A stretch of 64,000 nt of DNA, taken from NCBI RefSeq assembly GCF_001612845.1, contig NZ_BDBF01000026.1, positions 62,001-126,000 on the forward strand. The letters run 5' to 3'. The DNA is from Nocardia elegans NBRC 108235. Its GTDB lineage: Bacteria > Actinomycetota > Actinomycetes > Mycobacteriales > Mycobacteriaceae. Shown one piece after another: positions 50,275 through 58,832 of the stretch (the first letter of the stretch is position 1; each line of letters opens with the position of its first letter). The notes under the pieces were generated by a model. That model was given only the letters and a program-made list of their open reading frames with translations. It did no database searches and was not told where the DNA came from. The position numbers were made by a program, and so were the translations under genes.

Positions 50275-50855
50275 CGCAGGTGGGTGACCCGGCTGCCGGC
50301 CACGACGGCCGGATCCTCCAGCAGCTGCGGTGCGGCGCCGAGATGATCGAACATCGGTGTGCCGCCGCCGAGCAGCACCGGCACCAGGTCGATCCAGATC
50401 TCGTCGAGCAGTCCGGCCTCGAGCGCCTGGCGCGCCATCATGCCGCCGTTGACGCCCACCGCCCGGCCGCCGGCGAGGGCGGCGGCGCGCTCGACGGCGG
50501 CCGCGATACCGTCGGTGACGAAGGTGAACGGCGCCCCGGGATGGGAGTCGATCCACTCCTGCGGAATGTGGTGGGTGACAACGACTATCGGCCGGTCGAA
50601 CGGATGCACGCCGCCCCAGCCGTCGGTGAGGTCGAACAGCCGGCGCCCGACCACGAACACGCCGACCGCGTCGAGATAGGCGCTCACATGGTCGTAGTCG
50701 ACGTCGGTCATCGAGAACCGCACCTCCGGATGGGTACTGGGGTAGGTCCGGTCACCGGCCTCGTACCACGCGAACAGATGCTCGAATCCGGACTCCTCCG
50801 GCCCGGCGATATATCCGTCGAGGGACATGCTCGCCCCGCACACCACTGTCGCCAT
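50256..50855 (-). CDS. RibD/dihydrofolate-reductase-fold protein
   Basis: The 199-residue protein has the RibD C-terminal/DHFR-like fold: VVCGASMSLDGYIAGP at the N-terminus, VFVVGRRLFDLTDGWGG around residues 65-82, VVTHHIPQEW and a glycine-rich VGVNGGMMARQALEAGLLDEIWIDLVPVLLGGGTPMF. Members reduce pterin-, pyrimidine- or unknown substrates with NADPH. The ATG at 50855 has AAGGAG upstream, deciding against the longer start. It is in the same direction as the TetR gene upstream of it. Confidence 0.86.
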   Translation of the reverse strand: MATVVCGASMSLDGYIAGPEESGFEHLFAWYEAGDRTYPSTHPEVRFSMTDVDYDHVSAYLDAVGVFVVGRRLFDLTDGWGGVHPFDRPIVVVTHHIPQEWIDSHPGAPFTFVTDGIAAAVERAAALAGGRAVGVNGGMMARQALEAGLLDEIWIDLVPVLLGGGTPMFDHLGAAPQLLEDPAVVAGSRVTHLRYRVRR

Positions 50856-50945
50856 CTGTTCGCTCCTTCGGCTCTCGCGCCGCACTCGGCTCTCACCGAG
50901 ACAGACGACAGCCGCGCCCGGAAATCATCGGCGCCGGGGCGGGAG

Positions 50946-51572
50946 TCAGTCGCGATACATCGACCGGTAGGCCCCGATCACCGCGACCAGATGGTTCACC
51001 ACCTGCTCGCGGTCGGCGCGCAGGGAGCCGTTGAGCCAGGCCGCGAACAGTCCGGCATTGCCCGAGGCCATGGTGACCGCCGCCATCCGCCGCCGCATCG
51101 GATCATCGATATCGGTGAACAGATGATCCTGGATGAGCCGGGTGAACGTCGGCATCACCGCGATGGTGGTCTGGCCCAATCCGGTGCTCGAATACGGTTC
51201 GACCAGGAACAGCCGCGATTTGCGGGGATCGGCCAGCACCTTGTCGACCAGCACCGTCGCCAGTTCGCGGTCGCGGTCGGGGTCGGCGGCCGCGGCGAAG
51301 GAGGTCATCGGTTCGCGGAAGTCGTCGGCGACCTGCCGGTAGAGCACGTCGAGCAGATCGTCGCGGCCGGTGAAGCTTTCGTAGAAGTAGCGGTCGGTGA
51401 GGCCCGCGCGCCGGCACACCGCGCGCATGGTGACCGCGCCCGCGCCGGCCTCACCGATCAGATCCAACGCGGCCTCCAGCAACGCGGTCCGGCGCGCCTC
51501 GCGGCGTTCGGTGAGCGTGGTACCACCCCAGATGCGGGTGTCGTTGTCGGCGGAGTCCTGACCTGTTCGCAC
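50946..51572 (-). CDS. TetR/AcrR family regulator
   Basis: The 208-residue protein has ERREARRTALLEAALDLIGEAGAGAVTMRAVCRRAGLTDRYFYESFTGRDDLLDVLY at about residues 21-77, recognition helix LTDRYFYESFT, and a C-terminal ligand domain with a FxxGL-type helix (NAGLFAAWLNG). The start GTG at 51572 is proposed; the enormous upstream frame is a shadow of the antiporter gene. It lies 23 bp downstream of the antiporter gene and 90 bp upstream of the DHFR-fold reductase, on the same strand. Confidence 0.85.
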   Translation of the reverse strand: MRTGQDSADNDTRIWGGTTLTERREARRTALLEAALDLIGEAGAGAVTMRAVCRRAGLTDRYFYESFTGRDDLLDVLYRQVADDFREPMTSFAAAADPDRDRELATVLVDKVLADPRKSRLFLVEPYSSTGLGQTTIAVMPTFTRLIQDHLFTDIDDPMRRRMAAVTMASGNAGLFAAWLNGSLRADREQVVNHLVAVIGAYRSMYRD

Positions 51573-51595
51573 ATTCCCGAGCCTAACGGGTGGGT

Positions 51596-53464
51596 TCAGC
51601 CCAGGATTTCGTCGACATAACACCAGCGCCATTTCTCGCCGGGCTCCACGCTGCGCATCACCGGATGCGTCGTGGCGTGGAAGTGCTTGGTGGCGTGATT
51701 GCCGACCGAGGAATCGCAGCAGGCGATGTGCCCGCAGGTCAGGCACATGCGCAGATGCACCCACGTCAACCCCTCGGCGACGCATTCGGAACAGTAGTCC
51801 GGGTGGTCGGGGGTGTGGGTGTGCGGGGCGTCGACGAGATGTTCGCAGCCGCCGGAGACCGGGGCCGCGAGCGGACCGGCTGCCTCGTCGTCGTCGGCCT
51901 CGCTGATCCGGTCGATCGTGGACTCTTCCAGATCGATCGCGGTCATCACCTGTTCGAGGACTTCGTGGTCGATACCGCCGCCGTCGCGGGCGCGCAGCAC
52001 CGCCTCGCGTTCGGCGTGCAGCATCACCAGGCGCAGCCGCCGGTATTCGCCGCTGGGGGTGACGCGCACCGATTCCGCGCGCCCGAGTTGTTCCCACGCC
52101 GCGTGGGTGCGCCGCGCGACCCGGTCGCGCAGGCTCGCCACCACCTCGGGTGGAGTTTCGGGGGCGACCGCCTCGTCGAGGGCCTCGAGTCCGGCGGCGG
52201 TGGCCTGCTGCAGCAGCGCGGCCTCCTGCAGGGCGTCCTCGGCGCGGCTGGGACCGCGCAGTTGCAGCAGCCGCACCAGCGCGGGCAGCGAAATACCTTG
52301 CAGCAGTAGCGTTCCGCCGACCACGACGAGGGCGAGCAGTTTCAGTGTCGCCAACTGCGGGGTGTCGTCGGGCAGCAGGGTGGCCGCGGCGAGGGTGACC
52401 ACGCCGCGCATCCCGGCCCACGCCACCACCGCGGGACCGGTCCACGTGGGTTTGGGTTTGCCGCGGGGGCGGCTTTCGACGAACCACGAGAAGTAGGTGG
52501 CGGGGAAAACCCAGATCGGGCGCACCACGATGACGGTGACCAGCACCGCGAGAGCGGTGAACACGATGGTGGCGTGGTCGAGCCCGCTGTTCCAGGCGTC
52601 GTCGACGATATGGCGCACCTGCAGGCCGATCAGCAGGAATACCGCGCTCTCCAACAGGAATTGGATGGTGCGCCAGTTGGTGCGCTCGGCGACGCGCGAG
52701 GCCGCCGACTGCCACACCGGGGCACCCTGGCCCAGGATCAGACCGCACACCACCACCGCGATCACCCCGGAGGCGTGCGCGGCCTCCGCGGGCAGATACG
52801 CCGCGAACGGCGCCAGCAACGACACACCCGTGTCCAGCACCGGATCGGTGATGCGGCGTCGCACCAACACCAGCACCGCGGCCGCGGCGATGCCGATCAC
52901 CGCGCCGCCGGCGGCCGCGTAGACGAAGTCGCCGCCGGCCTGCCACACACTGAAACTGCCCGCCATCGCCGCGATCGCGGTGCGCAACGCCACCAGCGCG
53001 GTGGCGTCGTTGAACAGCGATTCGCCCTCGAGCAGGGTGACGATGCGCCGCGGCATCCCGACCCGGCGGGCCACCGCGATGGCGGCCACCGCGTCCGGCG
53101 GCGCGACGATCGCGCCGAGGGCGACCGCGGCGGCGAACGGCACCGGCAGCAGCCGCCACACCACCGCCGCGACCGCGAAGGTGGTGGCCAGCACCAGCCC
53201 GACCGAGAGCAGGGTGATCGAGACCTTCTTCGGTTTGAATTCCAGCAGCGAGGTGCTGATCGAGGCCGTGTACAGCAGCGGTGGCAGCAGACCCAGCAGC
53301 ACCCACTCTGGATCGATATCGATCTGCGGGACGAACGGCAGGTAGGAGGCGACGACCCCGGCGACGGTGAGCAGCAGCGGTTCGGCCATGCCGATCCGGC
53401 GGGCCAGCGCCGCCAGCGCGACCGCCACGGCGAGCACGGCCACAACCCCGAACGCGATATGCAC
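51596..53464 (-). CDS. Na+/H+ antiporter (CPA1/NhaP type) with C-terminal UBP zinc finger
   Basis: The 622-residue protein has about 12 membrane helices with the CPA1 signature EGESLFNDATALVALR (ion-binding Asn-Asp) and ARRVGMPRRIVTLL, then a cytoplasmic helical regulatory region. Residues from about 550 form a UBP-type zinc finger: GGCEHLVDAP, YCSECVAEGLTWVHLRMCLTCGHIACCDSS, GNHATKHFHATTHPVM, EKWRWCYVDE, with the Cys/His ligands in place. UBP fingers bind the C-terminal tail of ubiquitin in eukaryotes; in bacteria such fusions are known but their ligand is unclear. The start is GTG 53464. Confidence 0.9.
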   Translation of the reverse strand: MHIAFGVVAVLAVAVALAALARRIGMAEPLLLTVAGVVASYLPFVPQIDIDPEWVLLGLLPPLLYTASISTSLLEFKPKKVSITLLSVGLVLATTFAVAAVVWRLLPVPFAAAVALGAIVAPPDAVAAIAVARRVGMPRRIVTLLEGESLFNDATALVALRTAIAAMAGSFSVWQAGGDFVYAAAGGAVIGIAAAAVLVLVRRRITDPVLDTGVSLLAPFAAYLPAEAAHASGVIAVVVCGLILGQGAPVWQSAASRVAERTNWRTIQFLLESAVFLLIGLQVRHIVDDAWNSGLDHATIVFTALAVLVTVIVVRPIWVFPATYFSWFVESRPRGKPKPTWTGPAVVAWAGMRGVVTLAAATLLPDDTPQLATLKLLALVVVGGTLLLQGISLPALVRLLQLRGPSRAEDALQEAALLQQATAAGLEALDEAVAPETPPEVVASLRDRVARRTHAAWEQLGRAESVRVTPSGEYRRLRLVMLHAEREAVLRARDGGGIDHEVLEQVMTAIDLEESTIDRISEADDDEAAGPLAAPVSGGCEHLVDAPHTHTPDHPDYCSECVAEGLTWVHLRMCLTCGHIACCDSSVGNHATKHFHATTHPVMRSVEPGEKWRWCYVDEILG

Positions 53465-53575
53465 CCGCCCATCGTGCCAGTTACGCCTGGTAGTACGCGC
53501 ATCCGGGCACCGGGGACGATCCGGGCGGGTGCGGCCGGTCGGCGCGCGGCGGCGGGGATCCGCATACTGGACACG

Positions 53576-55009
53576 ATGAATGCGCTGCGGACCGGGATGT
53601 CGTCGGGACCGATCGTGCGCGGCCGGCCGCGGCGTACGGAATTGACGTTGTGTGCCGCGGCGGTGGTCGTGATGGGTATCGCGGCGTGGATCATGTCCGC
53701 GGCCGCGGGTGGTGACGACGGCCGATCGCTGCAGTCGTCGTTGCTGGTGTTCGCCGCGTTGACGCTGCTGGCGCACCTGGCGGTGCGGCAGTTCGCCGGC
53801 AACGCCGACCCGGTGATCCTGCCGTGCGTGGTGTTGCTCAACGGGCTCGGGCTGGTGTTGATCGACCGGCTCGACCGGGCCGAGGCCGCGAGCGCCGCCG
53901 CCAAGGGGACGGCCGCGCCGTCCTCGGACGCCGCGCACCAATTGATCTGGACCGCAGCCGGTATCGCGTTGTTCGCGCTCGTGCTGGTGGTGGTGCGCAA
54001 CCACACGCAGCCGGCGCGCTACGCCTACACGTGCGGGCTGGCGGGTGTGGTGGCGTTGCTGATCCCGGCGGTGCTGCCCGCCCGCTTCAGCGAGGTCAAC
54101 GGCGGTAAGAGCTGGATCCTGTTCTCCGGGTTCTCGATTCAGCCCGGCGAATTCGCCAAGGTGCTGCTGCTGATCTTCGTGGCGGCGTTCCTGGTGGCCA
54201 ACCGCGATCTGTTCGGTGCGGCCGGGCGGCGGGTGCTGGGTTTCACGGTGCCGCGGCTGCGTGATCTGGGGCCGCTGCTGGTGGTGACGTTCGTGTCGGT
54301 GCTGGTGCTGGTGTACGATAAGAACCTGGGGTTCTCGCTGCTGGTGTTCGGCACGGTGCTGGCGATGGTGTACATCGCGACCGGGCGGGCGTCGTGGCTA
54401 CTGATCGGGGTGGCGATGTTCGCCGTCGGCGCGGTGGTCGCCTATCACCTGTTCGCGCACGTGCGGGTGCGGGTGCGGGTCTGGGAGGATCCGATGGCCA
54501 CCTATTACACCAACGGCTATCAGATCGCGCAGGGGTTGTTCGGGCTGGGAACCGGCGGGCTGTGGGGGACCGGGCTCGGGGCGGGCCGGCCGCAGGAGGT
54601 GCCGTTCGCCAAAACCGACTTCATCATCTCCACCATCGGCGAGGAGTTGGGGTTGTTCGGGCTGACGGCGGTGATTCTGCTGTTCGGGGTGATCACCGTG
54701 CGCGGCTTCGCGGCGGCTCTGGCGACGCGGGACGCGTTCGGGAAACTGCTCGGCGGCGGGCTCGCGTTCTCGGTGGGCTGGCAGTTGTTCGTCGTCGTGG
54801 GCGGTGTGACGAAGCTGATTCCGCTGACCGGACTGACCACGCCGTTCATGTCCTACGGCGGATCGTCGCTGCTGGCCAATTACGTGATCGTGGCACTGCT
54901 GATCCGCATCTCCCACGACGGGCGCACCCAGGCCGCACCGTCCGCGCCCCCACCGGCGCCGATCGCCGAGGCCATGACCGAACACATCCGCCGGCCGGGC
55001 TCACGCTGA
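53576..55009 (+). CDS. SEDS-family (FtsW/RodA/SpoVE) membrane protein
   Basis: The 477-residue protein has about ten to twelve helices and the SEDS signature VWEDPMATYYTNGYQIAQGLFGLGTGGLWG..GLGAGRPQEVPFAKTDFIISTIGEELGLFG at about residues 300-360, with the family's conserved Asp/Gly residues. SEDS proteins polymerise peptidoglycan glycan strands, usually with a class B PBP. Here no PBP or kinase gene is adjacent, so this is not the standard rodA-pbpA-pknB locus of actinobacteria; it may be an extra paralogue. The ATG at 53576 is used; it is divergent from the antiporter. Confidence 0.88.
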   Translation: MNALRTGMSSGPIVRGRPRRTELTLCAAAVVVMGIAAWIMSAAAGGDDGRSLQSSLLVFAALTLLAHLAVRQFAGNADPVILPCVVLLNGLGLVLIDRLDRAEAASAAAKGTAAPSSDAAHQLIWTAAGIALFALVLVVVRNHTQPARYAYTCGLAGVVALLIPAVLPARFSEVNGGKSWILFSGFSIQPGEFAKVLLLIFVAAFLVANRDLFGAAGRRVLGFTVPRLRDLGPLLVVTFVSVLVLVYDKNLGFSLLVFGTVLAMVYIATGRASWLLIGVAMFAVGAVVAYHLFAHVRVRVRVWEDPMATYYTNGYQIAQGLFGLGTGGLWGTGLGAGRPQEVPFAKTDFIISTIGEELGLFGLTAVILLFGVITVRGFAAALATRDAFGKLLGGGLAFSVGWQLFVVVGGVTKLIPLTGLTTPFMSYGGSSLLANYVIVALLIRISHDGRTQAAPSAPPPAPIAEAMTEHIRRPGSR

Positions 55010-55043
55010 CAATCGTTGCGCGGCAACGACCCGCGGCGCACGC

Positions 55044-55955
55044 TCACCGTGCTCGGCGGACGAGGTTGTCCGGAAGCCGGCCGGTGAGGAACCGCTCGAT
55101 CTGGGCGGCGGCCACCGCGTAGGCGCGGATCGTGCTGTGGCTGCCGGTGCCCGCGACATGCGGGGTGAGAAACAGCCCCGGCGCACCCCACAGCGGATGA
55201 TCCGGCGGCAGCGGTTCGGGATCGGTGACATCGAGCGCGGCGCGCAACCGATGCGAATACAGTTCGGCGACAAGGGCTTCGGTGTCGACCGCCGGTCCGT
55301 GCGAGACGTTCACCATAATCGCGCCGTCGGGCATGCGGGCCAGCATCGAGGCGTCGGCCAGTCGGCGGGTGCGGGCGGTCGACGCCACCGCGAGTACCAC
55401 GATGTCATGGTGGGGCAGCAGTGCGGCTAGCTCGTCGACCGGATACACGCCCGCCCGCGCGGTACTCGCCACCACCGTCACCGGAGTCCGGAAGGGCGCC
55501 AGCGCGCGGGCCAGGGCATCGGCGAGGTCGCCGGCGCCGACGATGAGCACCTTCTTCCCGTACAGGTTGTCGGTGGGGCGGGTGGCCCAGCGGCGTTCCT
55601 GCCGGGCACGGGCGAAGACGGGGAAGTCGCGGCACAGCGTGATCAACGCTCCCAGAACCCATTCGGCCACCCCGGCGTCGTGCGCGCCGCGCGCATGCGA
55701 CAGCAGCACCCCTTCGGGCAATGCGCCCGCCCAGCCGTCGGCGCCCGCGGTGAGCAGTTGCACCAGACCCAGTTCCGGAAGCCGGTGAGCCAGCGCGACG
55801 GTGTGGGCGCCGGCCGGGAAATCGGGAATCAGCACCCGCGCCGCCTCGGCGCCGGGCGGCAACACATCGTGGCGATAGTGCAGGGCGGTCACACCGTCGA
55901 GATGCGCCAGGGCCGACACCCCGATCTCGTGTGGTACCAGCACCGTCACCGCCAT
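55044..55955 (-). CDS. D-isomer-specific 2-hydroxyacid dehydrogenase
   Basis: The 303-residue protein has the NAD domain with KKVLIVGAGDLADALARALAPF at about 135-155, PHHDIVVLAVASTARTRRLADASMLARMPDGAIMVNVSHGPAVDTEAL and DVTDPEPLPPDHPLW, and a His in LFLTPHVAGTGSHS. This is the 2-hydroxyacid dehydrogenase layout; the nucleotide motif GAGDLA is slightly unusual (GxGxxA). Substrate is unknown. It lies 100 bp downstream of the PLP operon on the same strand, with a possible terminator between, and could be part of that pathway. Confidence 0.85.
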   Translation of the reverse strand: MAVTVLVPHEIGVSALAHLDGVTALHYRHDVLPPGAEAARVLIPDFPAGAHTVALAHRLPELGLVQLLTAGADGWAGALPEGVLLSHARGAHDAGVAEWVLGALITLCRDFPVFARARQERRWATRPTDNLYGKKVLIVGAGDLADALARALAPFRTPVTVVASTARAGVYPVDELAALLPHHDIVVLAVASTARTRRLADASMLARMPDGAIMVNVSHGPAVDTEALVAELYSHRLRAALDVTDPEPLPPDHPLWGAPGLFLTPHVAGTGSHSTIRAYAVAAAQIERFLTGRLPDNLVRRAR

Positions 55956-55975
55956 ACCGAATCACGGTAGCCGCG

Positions 55976-56018
55976 CCCACCGCCGCCTTCACGCGCGTGC
56001 GGAAACGGTGGCGGTGGG
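55976..56018 (-). terminator. Possible terminator after the PLP operon
   Basis: CCCACCGCC (55976-55984) pairs with GGCGGTGGG (56010-56018) around a 25-base loop containing ACGCGCGT. It lies downstream of the cysteine-synthase/rhodanese stop at 56056. The long loop makes it only a candidate. Confidence 0.4.
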
Positions 56019-56055
56019 ATGGCGGCAGGTGGGCAGTGCCCGGACCGGCCGGTGC

Positions 56056-57384
56056 TCAGATCGCCGGTGGCGCTGCCCCTTCCAGCTCGAACCCGGCATC
56101 GCGCCAGGCGACGATGCCGCCCGCGAGGCTTGCCGCATCGTAGCCCGCGCGGGCGGCCGTGGCGGCGAAGCGGCGGGACAGATCACCCACCGGGCAGACG
56201 AAAACCACCGGGCGCGAACGGGAGAACGGCACCCCGTGGGCGAACATGTCGTCGAGCTGGTCGTCGCGAATATTGATCGCGCCCGGGATGTGCCCGATCC
56301 GGTAGGCCATCGCGCCGCGGGTGTCGACGATCGTCGGGCGGCTGGTGGCGTCGAGTTCCCGCAGCTGGTCCGCAGACAGTTCGCGGACGGTGTCCAGTTC
56401 CGCGTCGGTGGGCGCCGCCACAGCGGAACCCGTGCGTCCGAACAGGTCCGGGCGGCGTTTCTTGATGTAGGACAGATATGGTTCGATGCGGTCGCACACG
56501 ATCAGCACCGCCACGATCGGCGTCGGCCGCGGCGGCAGCTCGCGCAACACCTCCAGCGCGGCGGCGTATCCGGCGCCGCTGGTGGGGCCGGCGAGAATGC
56601 CGTAGCCGGTGGCCAATTCGAGGGTGGCTTCGATCGCCCGGGCCGCATCGATGGTCACGATCCGGTCGTAGAACTCGGGCTGGAACAGCCCCACATCCCA
56701 CATCTCGGTTTCCGACCGGATGCCGGGAATGAAGTCACCGCGCTGCGACACCACCGCGATGGTGCGCAGGTCCGGGTGATGTTTGCGCAGATAGGTGGCG
56801 GTGCCGCGGGTGGAGCCGGTGGTGCCGAGTCCGCCGATGAGATAGTCGGCGCCCAGTCCGGCGGCGGCCAGGTCCTCGTGGATCTCGCGCCCGGTGCCGT
56901 GATAGTGGGCGTCGATGTTCTTCTCGTTGGTGTACTGCGACGGATGGTGGTAGGCGCCGGGATTTTTCGCCATCGTCGTCTCGATCACCGAGTACACGTC
57001 GTTGGGTGTGGTCGGATCCGGGCATTCCGACAGTCCAGGCAGCTCCTCGATCCGCGTGCCGAACAGCTGCAGCAGATCGCGCACCTCGTCGACCTTGATC
57101 CGGTTGGTCACCGCGTGCAGGCCCACTCCGTGGCGGGCGCCCAGCAGCCGCAACGCCTTGGCGGTGTTGCCGCTGGAGGCCTCGATGAGTGTCTGGCCGC
57201 GCGCGGTGATCTCGTCGATCTCGTCGCGGATCATGCCCCAGGCGACGCGGTCCTTCACCGAACCGAACGGGTTGTAGAACTCGAGTTTGGCATACAGTTG
57301 CACCCCGGGCAGCCGGTGCACGGCCGGGTCCAGGTGCAGCAGGGGCGTGTCACCGATCAGATCGGTGATGTCGTCGTAGCGCAT
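56056..57384 (-). CDS. Cysteine-synthase-like PLP enzyme fused to a rhodanese domain
   Basis: The 442-residue protein joins a fold-type II PLP domain (residues 1-320) to a rhodanese domain (about 340-440). The PLP part has YDDITDLIGDTPLLHL, the Schiff-base Lys in NPFGSVKDRVAWGM (K44), EASSGNTAKALRL and the phosphate loop GGLGTTGSTRG, as in CysK/SbnA-type enzymes. The rhodanese part has VDTRGAMAYRIGHIPGAINI and a complete active-site Cys in VVFVCPVGD (C397). The fusion suggests a sulfur-transfer or cysteine/homologue-making step. ATG 57384 (GGGAGG five bases upstream) shares a base with the decarboxylase stop (TGATG). Confidence 0.85.
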   Translation of the reverse strand: MRYDDITDLIGDTPLLHLDPAVHRLPGVQLYAKLEFYNPFGSVKDRVAWGMIRDEIDEITARGQTLIEASSGNTAKALRLLGARHGVGLHAVTNRIKVDEVRDLLQLFGTRIEELPGLSECPDPTTPNDVYSVIETTMAKNPGAYHHPSQYTNEKNIDAHYHGTGREIHEDLAAAGLGADYLIGGLGTTGSTRGTATYLRKHHPDLRTIAVVSQRGDFIPGIRSETEMWDVGLFQPEFYDRIVTIDAARAIEATLELATGYGILAGPTSGAGYAAALEVLRELPPRPTPIVAVLIVCDRIEPYLSYIKKRRPDLFGRTGSAVAAPTDAELDTVRELSADQLRELDATSRPTIVDTRGAMAYRIGHIPGAINIRDDQLDDMFAHGVPFSRSRPVVFVCPVGDLSRRFAATAARAGYDAASLAGGIVAWRDAGFELEGAAPPAI

Positions 57385-58832
57385 CACGGCCTCCCGGGGC
57401 GGTATTCGGCGTCGGGCACCACGTGGAAGCCGTCGTCGCGGTAGTCGACGGCCAATTTCGGCGGCAGGGGATGCATCGATGCGCGCGCTGCCGACAAATC
57501 CATGTGATAGGCACCGGTATTCGGGAAGACCAGCAGATCACCGGGCTGCGGCAGCCGCGGCAACCACACCTTGTGATTGCTGATCAGATCGCGTTCCAGG
57601 CACAGATGCCCGCCGATGTACACCCCGACCGGCCCGCCGGGATCCTCGACGGGGTGGTCACCGGATTCGGGTCCGGGCAGCAGCAGCGGATCCACCATCA
57701 CCTCCTGGTCGGCGGGCGTGATCGTGTCACGCCCGATATCGACGGTCACCACCGTGCTGCCGTCGGCCGTGCGCTTGACGAATTCCACTCCCGCCACCGT
57801 GATCCCGGCATGATCGGCCAGCGCCTTCCCCGGTTCGCACCACAGTTCCAGCAGGTTGTCGGCGAGTACCCGGGCCAGCGGTTGCCCGCCGTGGGCGGCC
57901 AGCGGCGCGCCGAGCAGGTCGTCGAGCATCCGCGGCCCCGGCATCGTGTTGGCGTATTTGTGGAAGATCGGGATGCCGTGCGCGCCGGTGTCGTCGATCG
58001 TGTATCCGAAGGTGTTGCCGGCCCAGCTCATCGGCTCCCCGCGCCCGACGAGCGATTCCCGCAGCGCCAGCGCGTAGCGGTCGAACCGGTCGGCGTCGGC
58101 GGTGAACACCTGCCGGAACCCGCCGCCGATATCGATCACCGTGGGGGCCAGGCCGTGGGCGTAGGCGCGTTCGATCCAGTCCAGGCACGCCTCCACCGCC
58201 CGCACCCGTTCACCGACGTCTCCGGAATCGAGGTGAAAGGCGAAGCCGCGCAATATGATCCGGTCTCGACTCGCGGCCAGTAACACCAGTTGTTCGGCCA
58301 CCTCGTCAGGGCCGATGCCGAATCGGCTCACCGCCGGCTGTCCGCCGGGGCCGGGGAAGCCGCTCAGCCGCAACAGCACCGGGATCGGCGCGGACGAGGT
58401 GGCCAGGCCGGCCAGCTCGCGCAATTCCCACGGATTGTCCACGTTCACCGTCACACCGGAACCGGCGAGTGCGGTGAGCAATCGCCTGCCCTTCGGTCCG
58501 GTCACCTCGATATCACCGGGCGCGAAGCCCACCTCGCGGGCCGCGGCGAGTTCCTGCGCCGAGGCGACGTCGACGCCGATACCGGCCCGGTGCGCGGTCG
58601 CCAGTAACGCTCTTGAATGATTCACCTTGTGCGCGTAGCAGATCCGATGCCGCAGCCGATGCCGCACCGGTACGGCCCGCAGTCGTCGCAGATTGTCGAG
58701 ATAGACCTGCGGGAACAGCAGATGCGCGGGTGTGCCGAACCGGGCGACGACCGCGGTGAGGGCGCGCGGGCAGTCGAGGTAGGCGCGGACCAGGGGATGC
58801 AGCAGCGCCGGTAACGCGGGCGGTGCGCTCAT
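57384..58832 (-). CDS. PLP-dependent fold-III decarboxylase (LysA/SbnH-like)
   Basis: The 482-residue protein has the alanine-racemase-like barrel: Lys Schiff base in CYAHKVNHSRAL (K69), HLDSGDV, the glycine-rich VIDIGGGFRQV that holds the PLP phosphate, and the C-terminal CEPGKALADHAG and FPNTGAYHMD motifs. Relatives decarboxylate diaminopimelate, ornithine/arginine or, for SbnH, a siderophore intermediate. Length is somewhat above LysA (about 420). ATG 58832 overlaps the stop of the HMA gene (ATGA). The substrate is probably made by neighbours, possibly a 2,3-diamino or Cys-derived acid; this is inference. Confidence 0.83.
   Translation of the reverse strand: MSAPPALPALLHPLVRAYLDCPRALTAVVARFGTPAHLLFPQVYLDNLRRLRAVPVRHRLRHRICYAHKVNHSRALLATAHRAGIGVDVASAQELAAAREVGFAPGDIEVTGPKGRRLLTALAGSGVTVNVDNPWELRELAGLATSSAPIPVLLRLSGFPGPGGQPAVSRFGIGPDEVAEQLVLLAASRDRIILRGFAFHLDSGDVGERVRAVEACLDWIERAYAHGLAPTVIDIGGGFRQVFTADADRFDRYALALRESLVGRGEPMSWAGNTFGYTIDDTGAHGIPIFHKYANTMPGPRMLDDLLGAPLAAHGGQPLARVLADNLLELWCEPGKALADHAGITVAGVEFVKRTADGSTVVTVDIGRDTITPADQEVMVDPLLLPGPESGDHPVEDPGGPVGVYIGGHLCLERDLISNHKVWLPRLPQPGDLLVFPNTGAYHMDLSAARASMHPLPPKLAVDYRDDGFHVVPDAEYRPGRP

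Noticed and set aside
52574..53575. Long 5' extension of the SEDS gene frame on the plus strand
   Set aside because: It lies opposite the antiporter gene and is Arg/Gln/His-rich; the SEDS protein begins naturally at ATG 53576.
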